This document shows positions 52,834 to 60,999 of a stretch of 64,000 nt of DNA, piece by piece. Within the stretch, counting starts at the first letter, position 1. Every line of letters starts with the position of its first letter. Made by a program: the position numbers and the translations under genes. Origin of the DNA: Spirosoma sp. 48-14. GTDB taxonomy: Bacteria > Bacteroidota > Bacteroidia > Cytophagales > Spirosomataceae. The DNA is taken from positions 361,110-425,109 of the forward strand of contig NZ_MKUD01000010.1 of assembly GCF_001898575.1 (NCBI RefSeq), read 5' to 3'. A model generated the notes under the pieces. It was given only the letters and a program-made list of their open reading frames with translations, had not been told where the DNA came from and did no database searches.

Positions 52834-54012
52834 TTAGTTGGCAATCAGCAGTGTGATGGCATCGGTAACGGACTGAGGGAATTGAAACGCATCCTTGAAA
52901 TAGGCCTTGGTGTGCTGATAACCAGCTTCTTTGAAAAATGAGCCCGAATTGTCGGGGTAGGTGTTTGGAGTGCCATTGAACACGTATTCCCGGTCGGGAG
53001 CGATCCGTTTGTAGGTCTTCAGGTCAATGACAGGTTTCAGCGCATTGAAAGCCAGTTTGTCGGATGCCGGAAGCTCAAATCCACTTTTGCCACCCGGATT
53101 AAACGGTGGCGCACTGGCATAGATCGTTGGTATGGTTGCAAACATGTCCTTCTGCCAGCTACAGGGAACAATATCGTAGTTATTGATCACCGAGAAGTAA
53201 TTTTCACCAAACTTCTGGGCAGCATAGGTGGCAAACTGCGCGTCACCGGGTGTAGGTCCAGCTATTGGGTAGGCGCTTACTTTCAGGTTTGTGTAGCCCA
53301 TCTGTTCTTTCCATTCAATGCATTTGAGAGCCATAAGGGGTGACAGGGCTCCCCCAAGACTGTGGCCGGTAAAGGCTATTTCAGTAGAGGTGATGTCGCT
53401 TTGGGTGCCCAGAAACTGTAGCAGTGTTTTTCCTGTCGAAGGGTCTTTCATACCCATCAGAATGCTCAACCCCAGTTGGCTGCCGTCGCTGATTTTGCCA
53501 CTGCTGGGCATGCCCCAGTCGGCCAGTTTAAATACATTGAAATCTTCCGAGCGCCAGCCTTTGTCAGAAACGATATTCGTACCCGCAACACCGACTACGT
53601 ACATCGGTTTGCCGGTTGCTATACTCGTTCCCCGCGCCACATACATGGTGTTGTCGGTGACGAAGCTATCGACTACACTGGTATTCGACTTTTTCGGGCT
53701 GTTCGAAATGACGGGACCCCAGACCACGCGCCAGTCGGTGCCTACATACGCGCGCAAGGCTGCATTGTTTTTGAGGGCATCGTCGATTTTGAGGGTATTC
53801 TTTTGCAGGGCTGCTTCGGAAGTAGTTACCAGATTGTAATTGACGTTGGCAATCATACTTAACGCGGCAATCACCTTATGGGCATTGGTTGGCGCGTTCC
53901 CCTTCGTGAGTGGTGACGGCGTTACAGGGGTATCGTCGGTGGCAGTTTTGCAGGCAGAGAACGCGGCTATACCCAGTAGGGTAATGGCTATGAATTGGAT
54001 GTGTTTTTTCAT
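52834..54012 (-). CDS. Class 3 lipase-type lipoprotein
   Basis: 392 residues. ATG 54012 gives a lipoprotein signal with the lipobox AAFSAC (Cys21). The alpha/beta hydrolase domain has nucleophile Ser218 in FTGHSLGGALSPLMAL and the lipase_3-type blocks YVVGVAGTNIVSDKGW and PTPGDAQFATYAAQKF. A downstream Asp/His probably lies in NNYDIVPCSW and YQHTKAYF. It should hydrolyse lipids or esters at the cell surface or in the periplasm. It follows the FAD oxidase gene by 56 nt on the same strand, within the run of the lipoprotein operon. Confidence 0.85.
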   Translation of the reverse strand: MKKHIQFIAITLLGIAAFSACKTATDDTPVTPSPLTKGNAPTNAHKVIAALSMIANVNYNLVTTSEAALQKNTLKIDDALKNNAALRAYVGTDWRVVWGPVISNSPKKSNTSVVDSFVTDNTMYVARGTSIATGKPMYVVGVAGTNIVSDKGWRSEDFNVFKLADWGMPSSGKISDGSQLGLSILMGMKDPSTGKTLLQFLGTQSDITSTEIAFTGHSLGGALSPLMALKCIEWKEQMGYTNLKVSAYPIAGPTPGDAQFATYAAQKFGENYFSVINNYDIVPCSWQKDMFATIPTIYASAPPFNPGGKSGFELPASDKLAFNALKPVIDLKTYKRIAPDREYVFNGTPNTYPDNSGSFFKEAGYQHTKAYFKDAFQFPQSVTDAITLLIAN

Positions 54013-54068
54013 GAGTTGAAACAACTTGTAAATAAATACGTGGTCGTCGGTTGGCTGATGTATCGGAT

Positions 54069-55595
54069 TTACACCGGAATCGACTGGGGATAGTTGAATA
54101 GGTTTTCGGGATCGTATTTTCGTTTGATCGCCTGAAGCCTGGGCAGATTGGTGCCGTAATATGCCTGTAGATAACCTTCCTGACTAGGGTCGATGAAATT
54201 CTGGTAGCAATAGGATGATGTGTAGGCTTCCATCTGATTATGAAAGCCCGTCAGCCATTGTTCATTTTTAGCCAGCAGGGCAGCATCGTCGGCCGGCGTC
54301 CATTCCAGTTCGATACTGGATAGCATTGAGTAGCCGCGATGAACGAAAGCCATATCGGTTGGTGATCGGGCATCGATCTGTCCACCGAGTAGAAAGTACT
54401 TCCAGGTGGCCGCCTTGCTGGTACCAGGCCAGTTTTTTAAGTTCAAGATGATCTGCCGGACAGCCTCATCGGAAAGTTGCCCTTTCACAAAACGCGATCG
54501 TTCATGGGAGTACTCCGGTCTGCCCTCTTCTGTTATCAGCTGTTGCCCATCCCAGTAAGGGGCTATCTGGATCGTTTGTTCGGCCGGTTTCTGAACCGTC
54601 AGGATGGGTGCGATCAGCGAACGGAGGTCAGCCTCTGAACCAACAAAATGCCCTAGTATCGAGAGCGATAATACCGATGCCCCCGCCTGTTTCTGTGCTG
54701 TTATGCTGACTTTGATTCCCAACGTATCAGGCGCCGATAGCGTCATAGTTTGAATGGCCGCAAAGGTATCAGCAAGGCGATCCGTCCAGACAAGATTGAA
54801 CGTGGTGATGGTACCTACCGGGAAGGTGTCAAACGTAAAGGAGGTATGAATACCGAAGTTACCGCCACCGGCCCCCCGGCAGGCCCAGAACAGATCGGCA
54901 TTCTCTTTTTCATTACAGGTCAGCATGCGGCCATCGGCCAGTACGATCCGGGTTTCGCGCAGGGCATCGCAGGTAAGCCCATGCAGGCGCATGTCGAAAC
55001 CAATGCCACCGCCCAGTACTAACCCGGCGACGCCCACTTCATAGCAACGACCGTGTGGAATGGCCCTGTCCAGTGGCTTGCATTGTGTAAAAATGGTTCG
55101 ATTGCGAGCGCCACTGCCAACGGTTGCCAGCCCAGTGGTAGGTTCGTAGGTGAATGTGTTTAGCGCCGATACATTGATCATCAATCCGGTGGTCAACGAG
55201 TAGCCACCGTACGAATGCCCGCCACTGCGGGCTACGATGGGCATCGAATTAGCCTTTGCCCATTGGATACATGTCTGTACATCCGCTTCGGTTCGGCATT
55301 GCGCAATGGCCTGGGGGATGGTTGAGGCATACTGAAGCGCCCAGGGCGTTGAGAGTTCGGAAAAAGAGGCTGCTCCCGGGCGTACCAAAGCTCCCTGTAG
55401 TTTTGACGCCAGTTCATCCCAAGGGGCAATCCGGTGATCAGCGAGCTTGGTGCAACTGGTGAGCCAGTCCAGTGACGACAGCCCAACGCCAAGGCCAAGG
55501 GAGACTCTGGCACCAGCCCGTAAAAAATCCCGACGGGAAGGTTTGGCAACCACTGGCCTGGGCGCGCCTGAAACAGTATGGCTTGTCGGTTCCAT
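54069..55595 (-). CDS. FAD-linked oxidase of berberine-bridge-enzyme type, Tat exported
   Basis: 508 residues. A Tat signal (SRRDFLRAGARVSLGLGVG) is followed by a PCMH-type FAD domain: His127 in ARSGGHSYGGYS and Cys184 in PHGRCYEVGVAGLVLGGGIG are the two residues that bind FAD covalently in BBE-like oxidases. The C-terminal BBE motif is YQNFIDPSQEGYLQAYYG...LQAIKRKYDPENLFNYPQSI. Such enzymes oxidise sugars, alcohols or alkaloids with oxygen. The twin anchors suggest bicovalent FAD. It is exported and lies between three lipoprotein genes and a lipase. The substrate is unknown. Confidence 0.9.
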   Translation of the reverse strand: MEPTSHTVSGAPRPVVAKPSRRDFLRAGARVSLGLGVGLSSLDWLTSCTKLADHRIAPWDELASKLQGALVRPGAASFSELSTPWALQYASTIPQAIAQCRTEADVQTCIQWAKANSMPIVARSGGHSYGGYSLTTGLMINVSALNTFTYEPTTGLATVGSGARNRTIFTQCKPLDRAIPHGRCYEVGVAGLVLGGGIGFDMRLHGLTCDALRETRIVLADGRMLTCNEKENADLFWACRGAGGGNFGIHTSFTFDTFPVGTITTFNLVWTDRLADTFAAIQTMTLSAPDTLGIKVSITAQKQAGASVLSLSILGHFVGSEADLRSLIAPILTVQKPAEQTIQIAPYWDGQQLITEEGRPEYSHERSRFVKGQLSDEAVRQIILNLKNWPGTSKAATWKYFLLGGQIDARSPTDMAFVHRGYSMLSSIELEWTPADDAALLAKNEQWLTGFHNQMEAYTSSYCYQNFIDPSQEGYLQAYYGTNLPRLQAIKRKYDPENLFNYPQSIPV

Positions 55596-55730
55596 TGAAG
55601 ACGATAAGTTGAGTTTCTATGGAGGTATAGAGCTATCCTCTGGCCTTACTACCAACGTACAGGCTTATACGTCACGTTATAGTGTGCAGGATAGCGCTTG
55701 AAAAGAAACGGTGAGTACGGGTAACGAATG

Positions 55731-56168
55731 CTATTTCGAGTACTCAGCTATCATCGAAACAAGGGGTGTTGCACCAGGTACTACGAGGTCCGTAGTCGTT
55801 AATTTGGACCCGGTTATGTCGCCAACCGATATGGTTTTATTGATGTCGTATTCTTGTTGAATCGTGAGGCTGTTACCAGTTTGCGCAACCTTGTACGTAT
55901 ACGTATAATCAATGATGCTTAACAACGACGACACATTCTTTATAGTCATGAACTGCCGAATTTTGGCTGTTGACTGATCAACGGCCGTTATGGTGGCAGA
56001 GCCAGTCGCCGTTAAAATAGCTCCTCCTTCTTTTTGGGTTAGTTTGGCCAGGGTGTAGGTACCTGCAATCTGGCTGGTAAGATCAGGCTCAGGGCTTGAG
56101 TTCGACTTTGAGCAGGCTAGCACAGACATTGCCGCCACCAGAAACAGTAGGGGTGATTTCGTGTTCAT
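55731..56168 (-). CDS. Lipoprotein of tandem paralogue set, copy C
   Basis: 145 residues with lipobox MSVLAC followed by SKSNSSPEPD. The core IAGTYTLAKLTQKEGGAILTATGSATITAVDQSTAKI is repeated with changes in its two upstream neighbours, so the three arose by duplication. All-beta, about 120 residues after the linker, lipocalin-like in rhythm. No named family was recognised. Envelope lipoprotein, downstream of copy B by 82 nt and followed by the FAD oxidase gene. Confidence 0.8.
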   Translation of the reverse strand: MNTKSPLLFLVAAMSVLACSKSNSSPEPDLTSQIAGTYTLAKLTQKEGGAILTATGSATITAVDQSTAKIRQFMTIKNVSSLLSIIDYTYTYKVAQTGNSLTIQQEYDINKTISVGDITGSKLTTTDLVVPGATPLVSMIAEYSK

Positions 56169-56193
56169 AGTAGTAAACGTGAGCGAGTTAATG

Positions 56194-56227
56194 ACCTGGC
56201 TGGTTAGGGGTAAACTGCCAGCCAGGT
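56194..56227 (-). terminator. Hairpin between paralogue genes B and C
   Basis: ACCTGGCTGG (56194-56203) pairs perfectly with CCAGCCAGGT (56218-56227) around a 14-nt loop. It follows gene B on the minus strand. No T run; it may modulate rather than stop transcription. Confidence 0.5.
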
Positions 56228-56250
56228 ATTCTTACCATCAACAGGGGCTA

Positions 56251-56697
56251 TTATTTTCTGATGTATTCGATGGTAATATCTTTACTGTCGATAGTTCGAC
56301 TGATTATCAGTCGGTTCCCTAATAGTACACTTCCGAAAAAGTACATATTACTGGTGTACGGTTGCGGGTAGCTGAGCCGGTAAACATCATCCAACAAACT
56401 GACATTCCCTTTGTCTATATCCTGATCCAGATTTTTAGTCGTACCCGATGCTACAAATTTCAGGTCCGTACGATACTGAATCGAAACAGTTGTATCGTTG
56501 ATGGCCTTAATCAGAACCGATCCGGTTCCGGTTACTTCACCTTCCTTGTTGTTACTCAGAATTTTGTTGATGCTATAGGTACCAGCAATGTTACTGGCCC
56601 AGTGTGGTCCGGCTGGCTTTGGATCCTCGTCGGAGTCGGAACACCCAATCAGCGAAAAGCCAATCAGAACTGTTGCCAGCATAGTGAGACGTTTCAT
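56251..56697 (-). CDS. Lipoprotein of tandem paralogue set, copy B
   Basis: 148 residues from ATG 56697 with lipobox FSLIGC and an acidic +2 region [12 protein letters not shown]. The acidic stretch right after the Cys resembles the surface-export signal of Bacteroidota lipoproteins, so it may be exposed on the cell surface. The core [37 protein letters not shown] parallels copies A and C. It begins 13 nt after the stop of copy A. Function unknown. Confidence 0.8.
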
Positions 56698-56710
56698 TGA
56701 AAAGAGAAGT

Positions 56711-57163
56711 TTATTGTTTCGTGTATTCAGTATCAAGTGTAATTTCGGAAGGGGAGCCTATTTTTTCAGTCGTGCTGATTTTAGTGCCACTGATTGTGGC
56801 CCACTGAAGCCCAGTCGTCGTTTTAATGATATAGTTGGTGCCATCCTTGGCTATCTTGTTTGCTTCGTCCTGAACACTGACTATGGTTGATTCAAATTTG
56901 GTCGCTGTGTTCGTAAAGCTACGGGTCTGCGTAATCTTGGCAGTCGTATTATCGACGGCAATGATTGTAAGCGAGCCAACACCAGTAACCGCAGCGGAAC
57001 CAGATCGATTGCTGACTTTGGTCAATTTGTATATGCCGGCAACCGGGGCTGTCAGGTTTTCTTCAACAGGCGTTGGTGTAGGAGTGGGATCTGAATTTGA
57101 CTTTGAGCAGGATAAACCTGCCAATGCTACCAGCGAGGTAATATAATAGTACGTGTGCTTCAT
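56711..57163 (-). CDS. Lipoprotein of tandem paralogue set, copy A
   Basis: 150 residues from ATG 57163. The lipobox is LAGLSC, followed by [20 protein letters not shown], a Thr/Pro linker. The core [37 protein letters not shown] matches copies B and C. It is the first lipoprotein in the minus-strand run that ends with the lipase. An extra N-terminal extension in the longer frame (to 57208) is not used because ATG 57163 fits the signal peptide. Confidence 0.8.
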
Positions 57164-57230
57164 AAAAGTATATGGATTGAGAGTGAAAAGTCGAGCCGTT
57201 GAGGACATTGAAAGTTAGGTGGGTACGGAA

Positions 57231-57437
57231 TCAGTTTAGGGGATTTAGTGATTGATTCGGGATGGCCTTAGTTTGCCCAATGTTGCCTGTGTCAGGCTCA
57301 AATGAGGAATAAACCCATTTCGTATAGACCGCTCGTTTGTAGCGACCGAGCAACTGCTGGAATTCCAGAGGGCTTAACACAGGCGACATCAGCCCATTTT
57401 CATACTCACGGGTCTCCATTGCGTTATTGATATTCAT
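57231..57437 (-). CDS. Small hypothetical protein, 68 residues
   Basis: From ATG 57437 the frame reads MNINNAMETREYENGLMSPV and continues with LSPLEFQQLLGRYKRAVYTKWVYSSF. It is soluble, with a short amphipathic helix. It lies directly downstream of the operator/promoter region (57527-57610) and 67 nt before lipoprotein A, so it would be first in the operon. No family recognised. Moderate chance of being real. Confidence 0.5.
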   Translation of the reverse strand: MNINNAMETREYENGLMSPVLSPLEFQQLLGRYKRAVYTKWVYSSFEPDTGNIGQTKAIPNQSLNPLN

Positions 57438-57526
57438 TAACCATAGACGGATTACCAAACTGATTTTCGGGATTGTCAGATTAGTCAGCCTGCAAAGCCA
57501 GGCAATTGGTGGGCTGATCGACTAGC

Positions 57527-57534
57527 CAAAAGTA
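57527..57534 (-). promoter_or_regulatory. -7 element of lipoprotein/oxidase/lipase operon
   Basis: On the minus strand TACTTTTG (57534-57527) fits TAnnTTTG. The nearest operator palindrome is centred 30.5 bp upstream, exactly as at the 47265 promoter. It lies about 90 nt before ATG 57437. Confidence 0.55.
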
Positions 57535-57556
57535 TTGGGCTATTTTTGCCCAAATG

Positions 57557-57610
57557 CTACTCCAACGGGTAGTTTTTGGGCAAAAAAAAACAGACTACCC
57601 GAATGGGTAG
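57557..57610. promoter_or_regulatory. Double palindromic operator, copy 2
   Basis: CTACTCCAACGGGTAG (57557-57572) and CTACCCGAATGGGTAG (57595-57610) lie 38 bp apart, the same spacing as copy 1 at 47189-47242. The site nearest the minus-strand promoter has the shared flank AACTAyCCGTTrGrGTAGCA. The distal palindrome is also the core of the terminator of the LuxR gene, so it may have two roles. Confidence 0.7.
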
Positions 57611-57619
57611 TCTGTTTTT
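57586..57619 (-). terminator. Terminator of TPR-LuxR gene
   Basis: AAAAACAGACTACCC (57586-57600) pairs perfectly with GGGTAGTCTGTTTTT (57605-57619) around a GAAT loop. It lies 13 nt beyond the regulator's stop codon on the minus strand, with T runs on the outgoing side. Confidence 0.8.
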
Positions 57620-57632
57620 AGGGTTAAAAAGC

Positions 57633-58880
57633 CTATTTCTTAACGGTGACCAGAAATTCTTTACGGTCTTTGATGTCTAATAGCAGATAAATATTCTTTA
57701 TATGGTACTTTACCGTGTTTTCAGAAATACATAATTTATCAGCTATGGCTTTGTTAGGCATTCCCATAGCCATGTATTCCAATACCTCCTGCTGACGTTC
57801 GGAGAGTACGTTAAGATCCCCGCGTTCCAGCGAATTACGGTTCAGTACGGCCGTTCTGTTCCGGGCGAGGTAGGTTTCCAACTCCAGTTTCATGCGGAGA
57901 AACTCGCCTTCCAGACGACGTTGTTTTCGGCGGGAGGCAACCAGCCAGCTCAACAAAGCCAGAGCAATAAGCGCTAGTGCGGCCAAAAGAATGGCCAGGT
58001 AGCCTTTGCTGTTTTTTTCGTTTTGAAGCTTCTGATTAATGTAATCAGATACAATGGATTCCTTCTGATTATGCAACGAGGAAATATTTTGCTCCCGGGC
58101 AAAAATAACATTCAGACTGTCTAGTTTTTTCTGTGTCTGAACGAGGTGGGGCAGATCATTTTTAGCCTTGTAAATTTCCCGAAGTTCTTCATACGCGTAC
58201 AGATGATATTTGATGATTTTGCAGGAGTCGGCATAAAAAGTCGATTTTTTGAGTGCACCGGCCAATAAATCAGGGCGATTCATGGCATTGTACAACTGCA
58301 TTTTCTTAACATAGATCATCGGTAGGTGGCATGGGGCCGACGCCTGCATCCATACGATGGCTCTGTCGTAAGTAGCTTCGGCCTGTTCATACTGTTTTTT
58401 GACAAACAGCAGATAGCCCTGCTGCATGATCAGCTTCGATTTATTTTCCTGATTTATATGCTTGAATCCCGACTTTTCCAGGGACGCCATCAACCGGTCT
58501 GCCTTTTGATAGTCGTGGGTATCGAAGAGAATAAACGCTTCTTCCGACTGGATATTAGCTGTGTACAGGGCCTTATTTGGCGTCTGCTCAGCGAATGTCT
58601 GAGCCGTTTTCAGAAATTTTAGTGCCGACTGGTAATCGTAAACACGTTTATAGGTATACGAAAGCAGGATAGAGGCCTGGTATTTCTCATCGGCGCTGAA
58701 TTTGTCGTCCTGTAAAATAGGTAGCAGTAACGCCTGCGATTCGTTGTATTTAAGCTCATTATTCAACAAATATACCTTTTGCTCCAACTGTTGATACGAG
58801 CTTTTTTGACTATATCCAACTGTCGATAGCAACAGTATACAGCCTAGAAAAATAACGTGAGTAGTAAAGGATTTAGTCAT
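57633..58880 (-). CDS. Membrane-tethered TPR-LuxR family transcriptional regulator
   Basis: 416 residues. The start at 58880 gives a signal/anchor (HVIFLGCILLLSTVGYSQ). The region to about 250 is a tandem of TPR-like helix pairs (YQASILLSYTYKRVYDYQSALKFLKTAQ and similar). A coiled coil, one transmembrane helix (GYLAILLAALALIALALLSWLVA), a short coiled stretch and a GerE helix-turn-helix (LSERQQEVLEYMAMGMPNKAIADKLCISENTVKYHIKNI) follow. It fits a one-component sensor with periplasmic TPR and cytoplasmic DNA-binding domain. The operators at 47189 and 57557 flank the envelope gene cluster and are its probable targets. Confidence 0.88.
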   Translation of the reverse strand: MTKSFTTHVIFLGCILLLSTVGYSQKSSYQQLEQKVYLLNNELKYNESQALLLPILQDDKFSADEKYQASILLSYTYKRVYDYQSALKFLKTAQTFAEQTPNKALYTANIQSEEAFILFDTHDYQKADRLMASLEKSGFKHINQENKSKLIMQQGYLLFVKKQYEQAEATYDRAIVWMQASAPCHLPMIYVKKMQLYNAMNRPDLLAGALKKSTFYADSCKIIKYHLYAYEELREIYKAKNDLPHLVQTQKKLDSLNVIFAREQNISSLHNQKESIVSDYINQKLQNEKNSKGYLAILLAALALIALALLSWLVASRRKQRRLEGEFLRMKLELETYLARNRTAVLNRNSLERGDLNVLSERQQEVLEYMAMGMPNKAIADKLCISENTVKYHIKNIYLLLDIKDRKEFLVTVKK

Positions 58881-58921
58881 ATACACGCTAGTTATCAGAT
58901 CAGAAAAGAATCTCATATAAG

Positions 58922-58929
58922 CAAAACTA
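58922..58929 (-). promoter_or_regulatory. -7 element upstream of the TPR-LuxR gene
   Basis: TAGTTTTG on the minus strand (58929-58922) fits TAnnTTTG and lies 41 nt before the ATG at 58880. A longer reading frame starting at 58949 would begin upstream of it, which supports 58880 as the start. Confidence 0.5.
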
Positions 58930-59513
58930 GAAAGCATTTTCAATGTCATACCCTTTCTTTATTATTTGGTGGATTAGGGGATTAGGTATCATTCTGTTTA
59001 ATTATACTAATACAAAACATGTATTTACTAATATTTATGTTTATTTTGGGTCGTAATGTAATATATTTAAGTGTGTATTTTTTGTTTATAGTAACATTTT
59101 GATTCATTGCTTAAATTGTTCTTTTTGGATTTTTTATTGTACTAATTTAATGTGATAGAGAGTGGCAGAGACGGTTCTATTGAAGTCTTTCTTCTTAATT
59201 TTCAGTCGTTTACTGACTAGTTAGTAAGGTGGTCGTCGTATGGGTAGGATAGTAGGTAATCAAGTCGATAAATGAGTAAAAATAGTCTAATAGAGACTGG
59301 TTGGGACACCGAAGAGGGTATGGGTAGGATGAAGTCTGATTAATAAAAAAATGTTAAGGCGATTTCTAAGAATGCTTAAGTGCAGCCACCAACAGTGCCT
59401 TTGAAACAGAGTTGCTAAATCAATACGCAGATAAGGTAAAGAATCGGGTAACGTGTATTTATGATACGTGAGAAGCATACTATACTCGTCTTACATTTAT
59501 CTCCATCTCATTT
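58930..59513. other. AT-rich intergenic region with repeats
   Basis: About 580 bases between the regulator and the Gfo/Idh gene. A 13-bp direct repeat GTATGGGTAGGAT occurs at 59238-59250 and 59318-59330, 80 bp apart. A near-palindrome TTACTGACTAGTTAGTAA (16 of 18 symmetric) lies at 59210-59227. No gene was recognised. These may be operator sites of the Gfo/Idh gene. Confidence 0.5.
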
Positions 59514-60494
59514 ATGATTCATTTGAACTGGGGCATCATCGGTTGTGGTGACGTAACTGAAGTAAAAAGCGGCCCGGCATTTAATAAAATACCCCATTCG
59601 AGTCTGGTAGCGGTTATGCGCAGAGATGCCGACAAAGCAGCGGATTATGCGCATCGGCATAAGGTGCCAAAATGGTATACCGATGCCGATGCGCTCATCA
59701 ACGACCCCGATGTTAATGCTATCTATATAGCGACACCACCCGACAGTCATGCTGACTATGCCATTCGAGCGATGCGCGCTGGTAAACCAACGTACGTCGA
59801 AAAACCAATGGCTCTGAACACGGCCGAATGCGAAGCCATGAACCAGGTAAGTCGGGAGACGGGTATTCCGTTGTTTGTCGCCTTTTATCGACGAGCCCTT
59901 CCTTACTTTCTCAAAGTGAAAGAACTGATTGATCAGAAGGCGATTGGCGACGTTCGATATGTGCATATTCAATTGAACTGGGAACCGGCAGATAGAGAAT
60001 TAGGGAAGGCTTCCGTTCCCAACTGGCGGGTTACTCCGGCGGTTTCGGGGGGCGGATTGCTGCATGACCTGGCTTCCCATCAGTTCGATTTTCTGGAGTT
60101 TTTGTTAGGACCTGTACAATCGGCCAGTGGTATTACCCGAAATCAGGCTGGACTCTATGAAGCTGATGATGTTGTAGTCGCCAATTTTGCGTTCGAATCG
60201 GGTGTCTTAGGTTCCGGGAACTGGTGCTGGACGGTCAATAAAGAGCAGCGGCTTGAACAAACGCAGTTGATAGGCTCAACAGGGAAGCTCACCTTTTCAT
60301 TTTTCGAAAACTTCGTCATTAAGCTCGAAACCGAGTCTGGGACCGAAGAAATCACTGTACCTTTTCCTGAACACGTTCAGCAACCCCTGATCGAATTAAT
60401 TGTACAGGAACTGCGGGGAGAAGGCAAAAGCCCAAGCACAGGTGAAACCGGGATACGGTCCAGCCAAATCCTCGACTGGATAACAGCCCCGTAG
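59514..60494 (+). CDS. Gfo/Idh/MocA family oxidoreductase
   Basis: 326 residues with a Rossmann start LNWGIIGCGDVTEVKSGPAF and the catalytic EKP (GKPTYVEKPMALNTAECEAM). The C-terminal beta-sheet domain carries GGGLLHDLASHQFDFLEFLLGPV, where the His is typical. It oxidises or reduces sugars or related polyols with NAD(P). It is cytoplasmic, with no signal peptide. The substrate is unknown. The stop codon lies inside the first arm of an inverted repeat (60491-60568). Confidence 0.92.
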   Translation: MIHLNWGIIGCGDVTEVKSGPAFNKIPHSSLVAVMRRDADKAADYAHRHKVPKWYTDADALINDPDVNAIYIATPPDSHADYAIRAMRAGKPTYVEKPMALNTAECEAMNQVSRETGIPLFVAFYRRALPYFLKVKELIDQKAIGDVRYVHIQLNWEPADRELGKASVPNWRVTPAVSGGGLLHDLASHQFDFLEFLLGPVQSASGITRNQAGLYEADDVVVANFAFESGVLGSGNWCWTVNKEQRLEQTQLIGSTGKLTFSFFENFVIKLETESGTEEITVPFPEHVQQPLIELIVQELRGEGKSPSTGETGIRSSQILDWITAP

Positions 60495-60568
60495 AGACGC
60501 CAGGGATAGCGTTGTGCCTGCGTCAGTAAAATCATCTGGTCAGGAGACGTTATCCCTGACGTCTTTAC
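60491..60568. repeat. GTAGAGACGCCA-type inverted repeat overlapping a stop codon
   Basis: The left arm 60491-60512 and right arm 60547-60568 pair over 22 bp with one mismatch and two G-T wobbles. The TAG stop of the Gfo/Idh gene is bases 2-4 of the left arm. The same GTAGAGACGCCA core reappears in the minus orientation at 63719-63733. Confidence 0.7.
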
Positions 60569-60579
60569 AGGTGATAAAA

Positions 60580-60624
60580 TATTTTACATACAAATAGAGA
60601 GTTGGTAAATCTATTTTACATACA
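60580..60624 (+). promoter_or_regulatory. Direct repeat upstream of padR gene
   Basis: TATTTTACATACA occurs twice (60580-60592 and 60612-60624), 32 bp apart, which is close to three turns of the helix. The ACAT cores resemble PadR operators, so this is a candidate site for autoregulation by the PadR protein at 60664. Confidence 0.5.
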
Positions 60625-60663
60625 TTTACTGAATAAATAGGCATTGACCTTGACTATTGATTC

Positions 60664-60999
60664 ATGAAGGGGACTAACCTGGGCGAGTTTGAAGAACTGG
60701 TACTACTGACCATCGCGGCATTGATCAATGATGCCTATAGTGTTGCCATCTGTGATGAGCTGGAAAAACACACGGGTCGGGCAGCTAAGCTTGGTGTCGT
60801 GCATGCGGTATTGAACCGCCTGGAAGAGAAGGGATTCGTAAAAAGCCACCTGGGCGATGCGACCAGTGCTCGCGGAGGCAAGCGTAAACGCTATTATGAG
60901 GTAACCCATGCCGGAAAAGTGGTGCTGATAAAAGCCAAAGAAGTGCGCGAGTCGCTCTGGAATAGTATCCCCGGTTTCAATCTGGAAGGCTCCTTATGA
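60664..60999 (+). CDS. PadR family transcriptional regulator
   Basis: 111 residues with the PadR winged helix. LGEFEELVLLTIAALINDAYSVAICDELEKHTG is the first half, VVHAVLNRLEEKGFVKS the recognition region, and GKRKRYYEVTHAGKVVLIKAKEVRESLWNSI the wing and dimer helix. The stop codon overlaps the start of the permease gene (ATGA, 60996-60999), so translation is coupled. PadR proteins placed this way usually repress the adjacent membrane protein gene. Confidence 0.92.
   Translation: MKGTNLGEFEELVLLTIAALINDAYSVAICDELEKHTGRAAKLGVVHAVLNRLEEKGFVKSHLGDATSARGGKRKRYYEVTHAGKVVLIKAKEVRESLWNSIPGFNLEGSL

Noticed and set aside
57586-57619. Reading the 57595-57610 palindrome only as a terminator
   Set aside because: It does form a terminator, but the identical 38-bp spacing and matching flanks with the 47 kb copy argue for an additional operator role.
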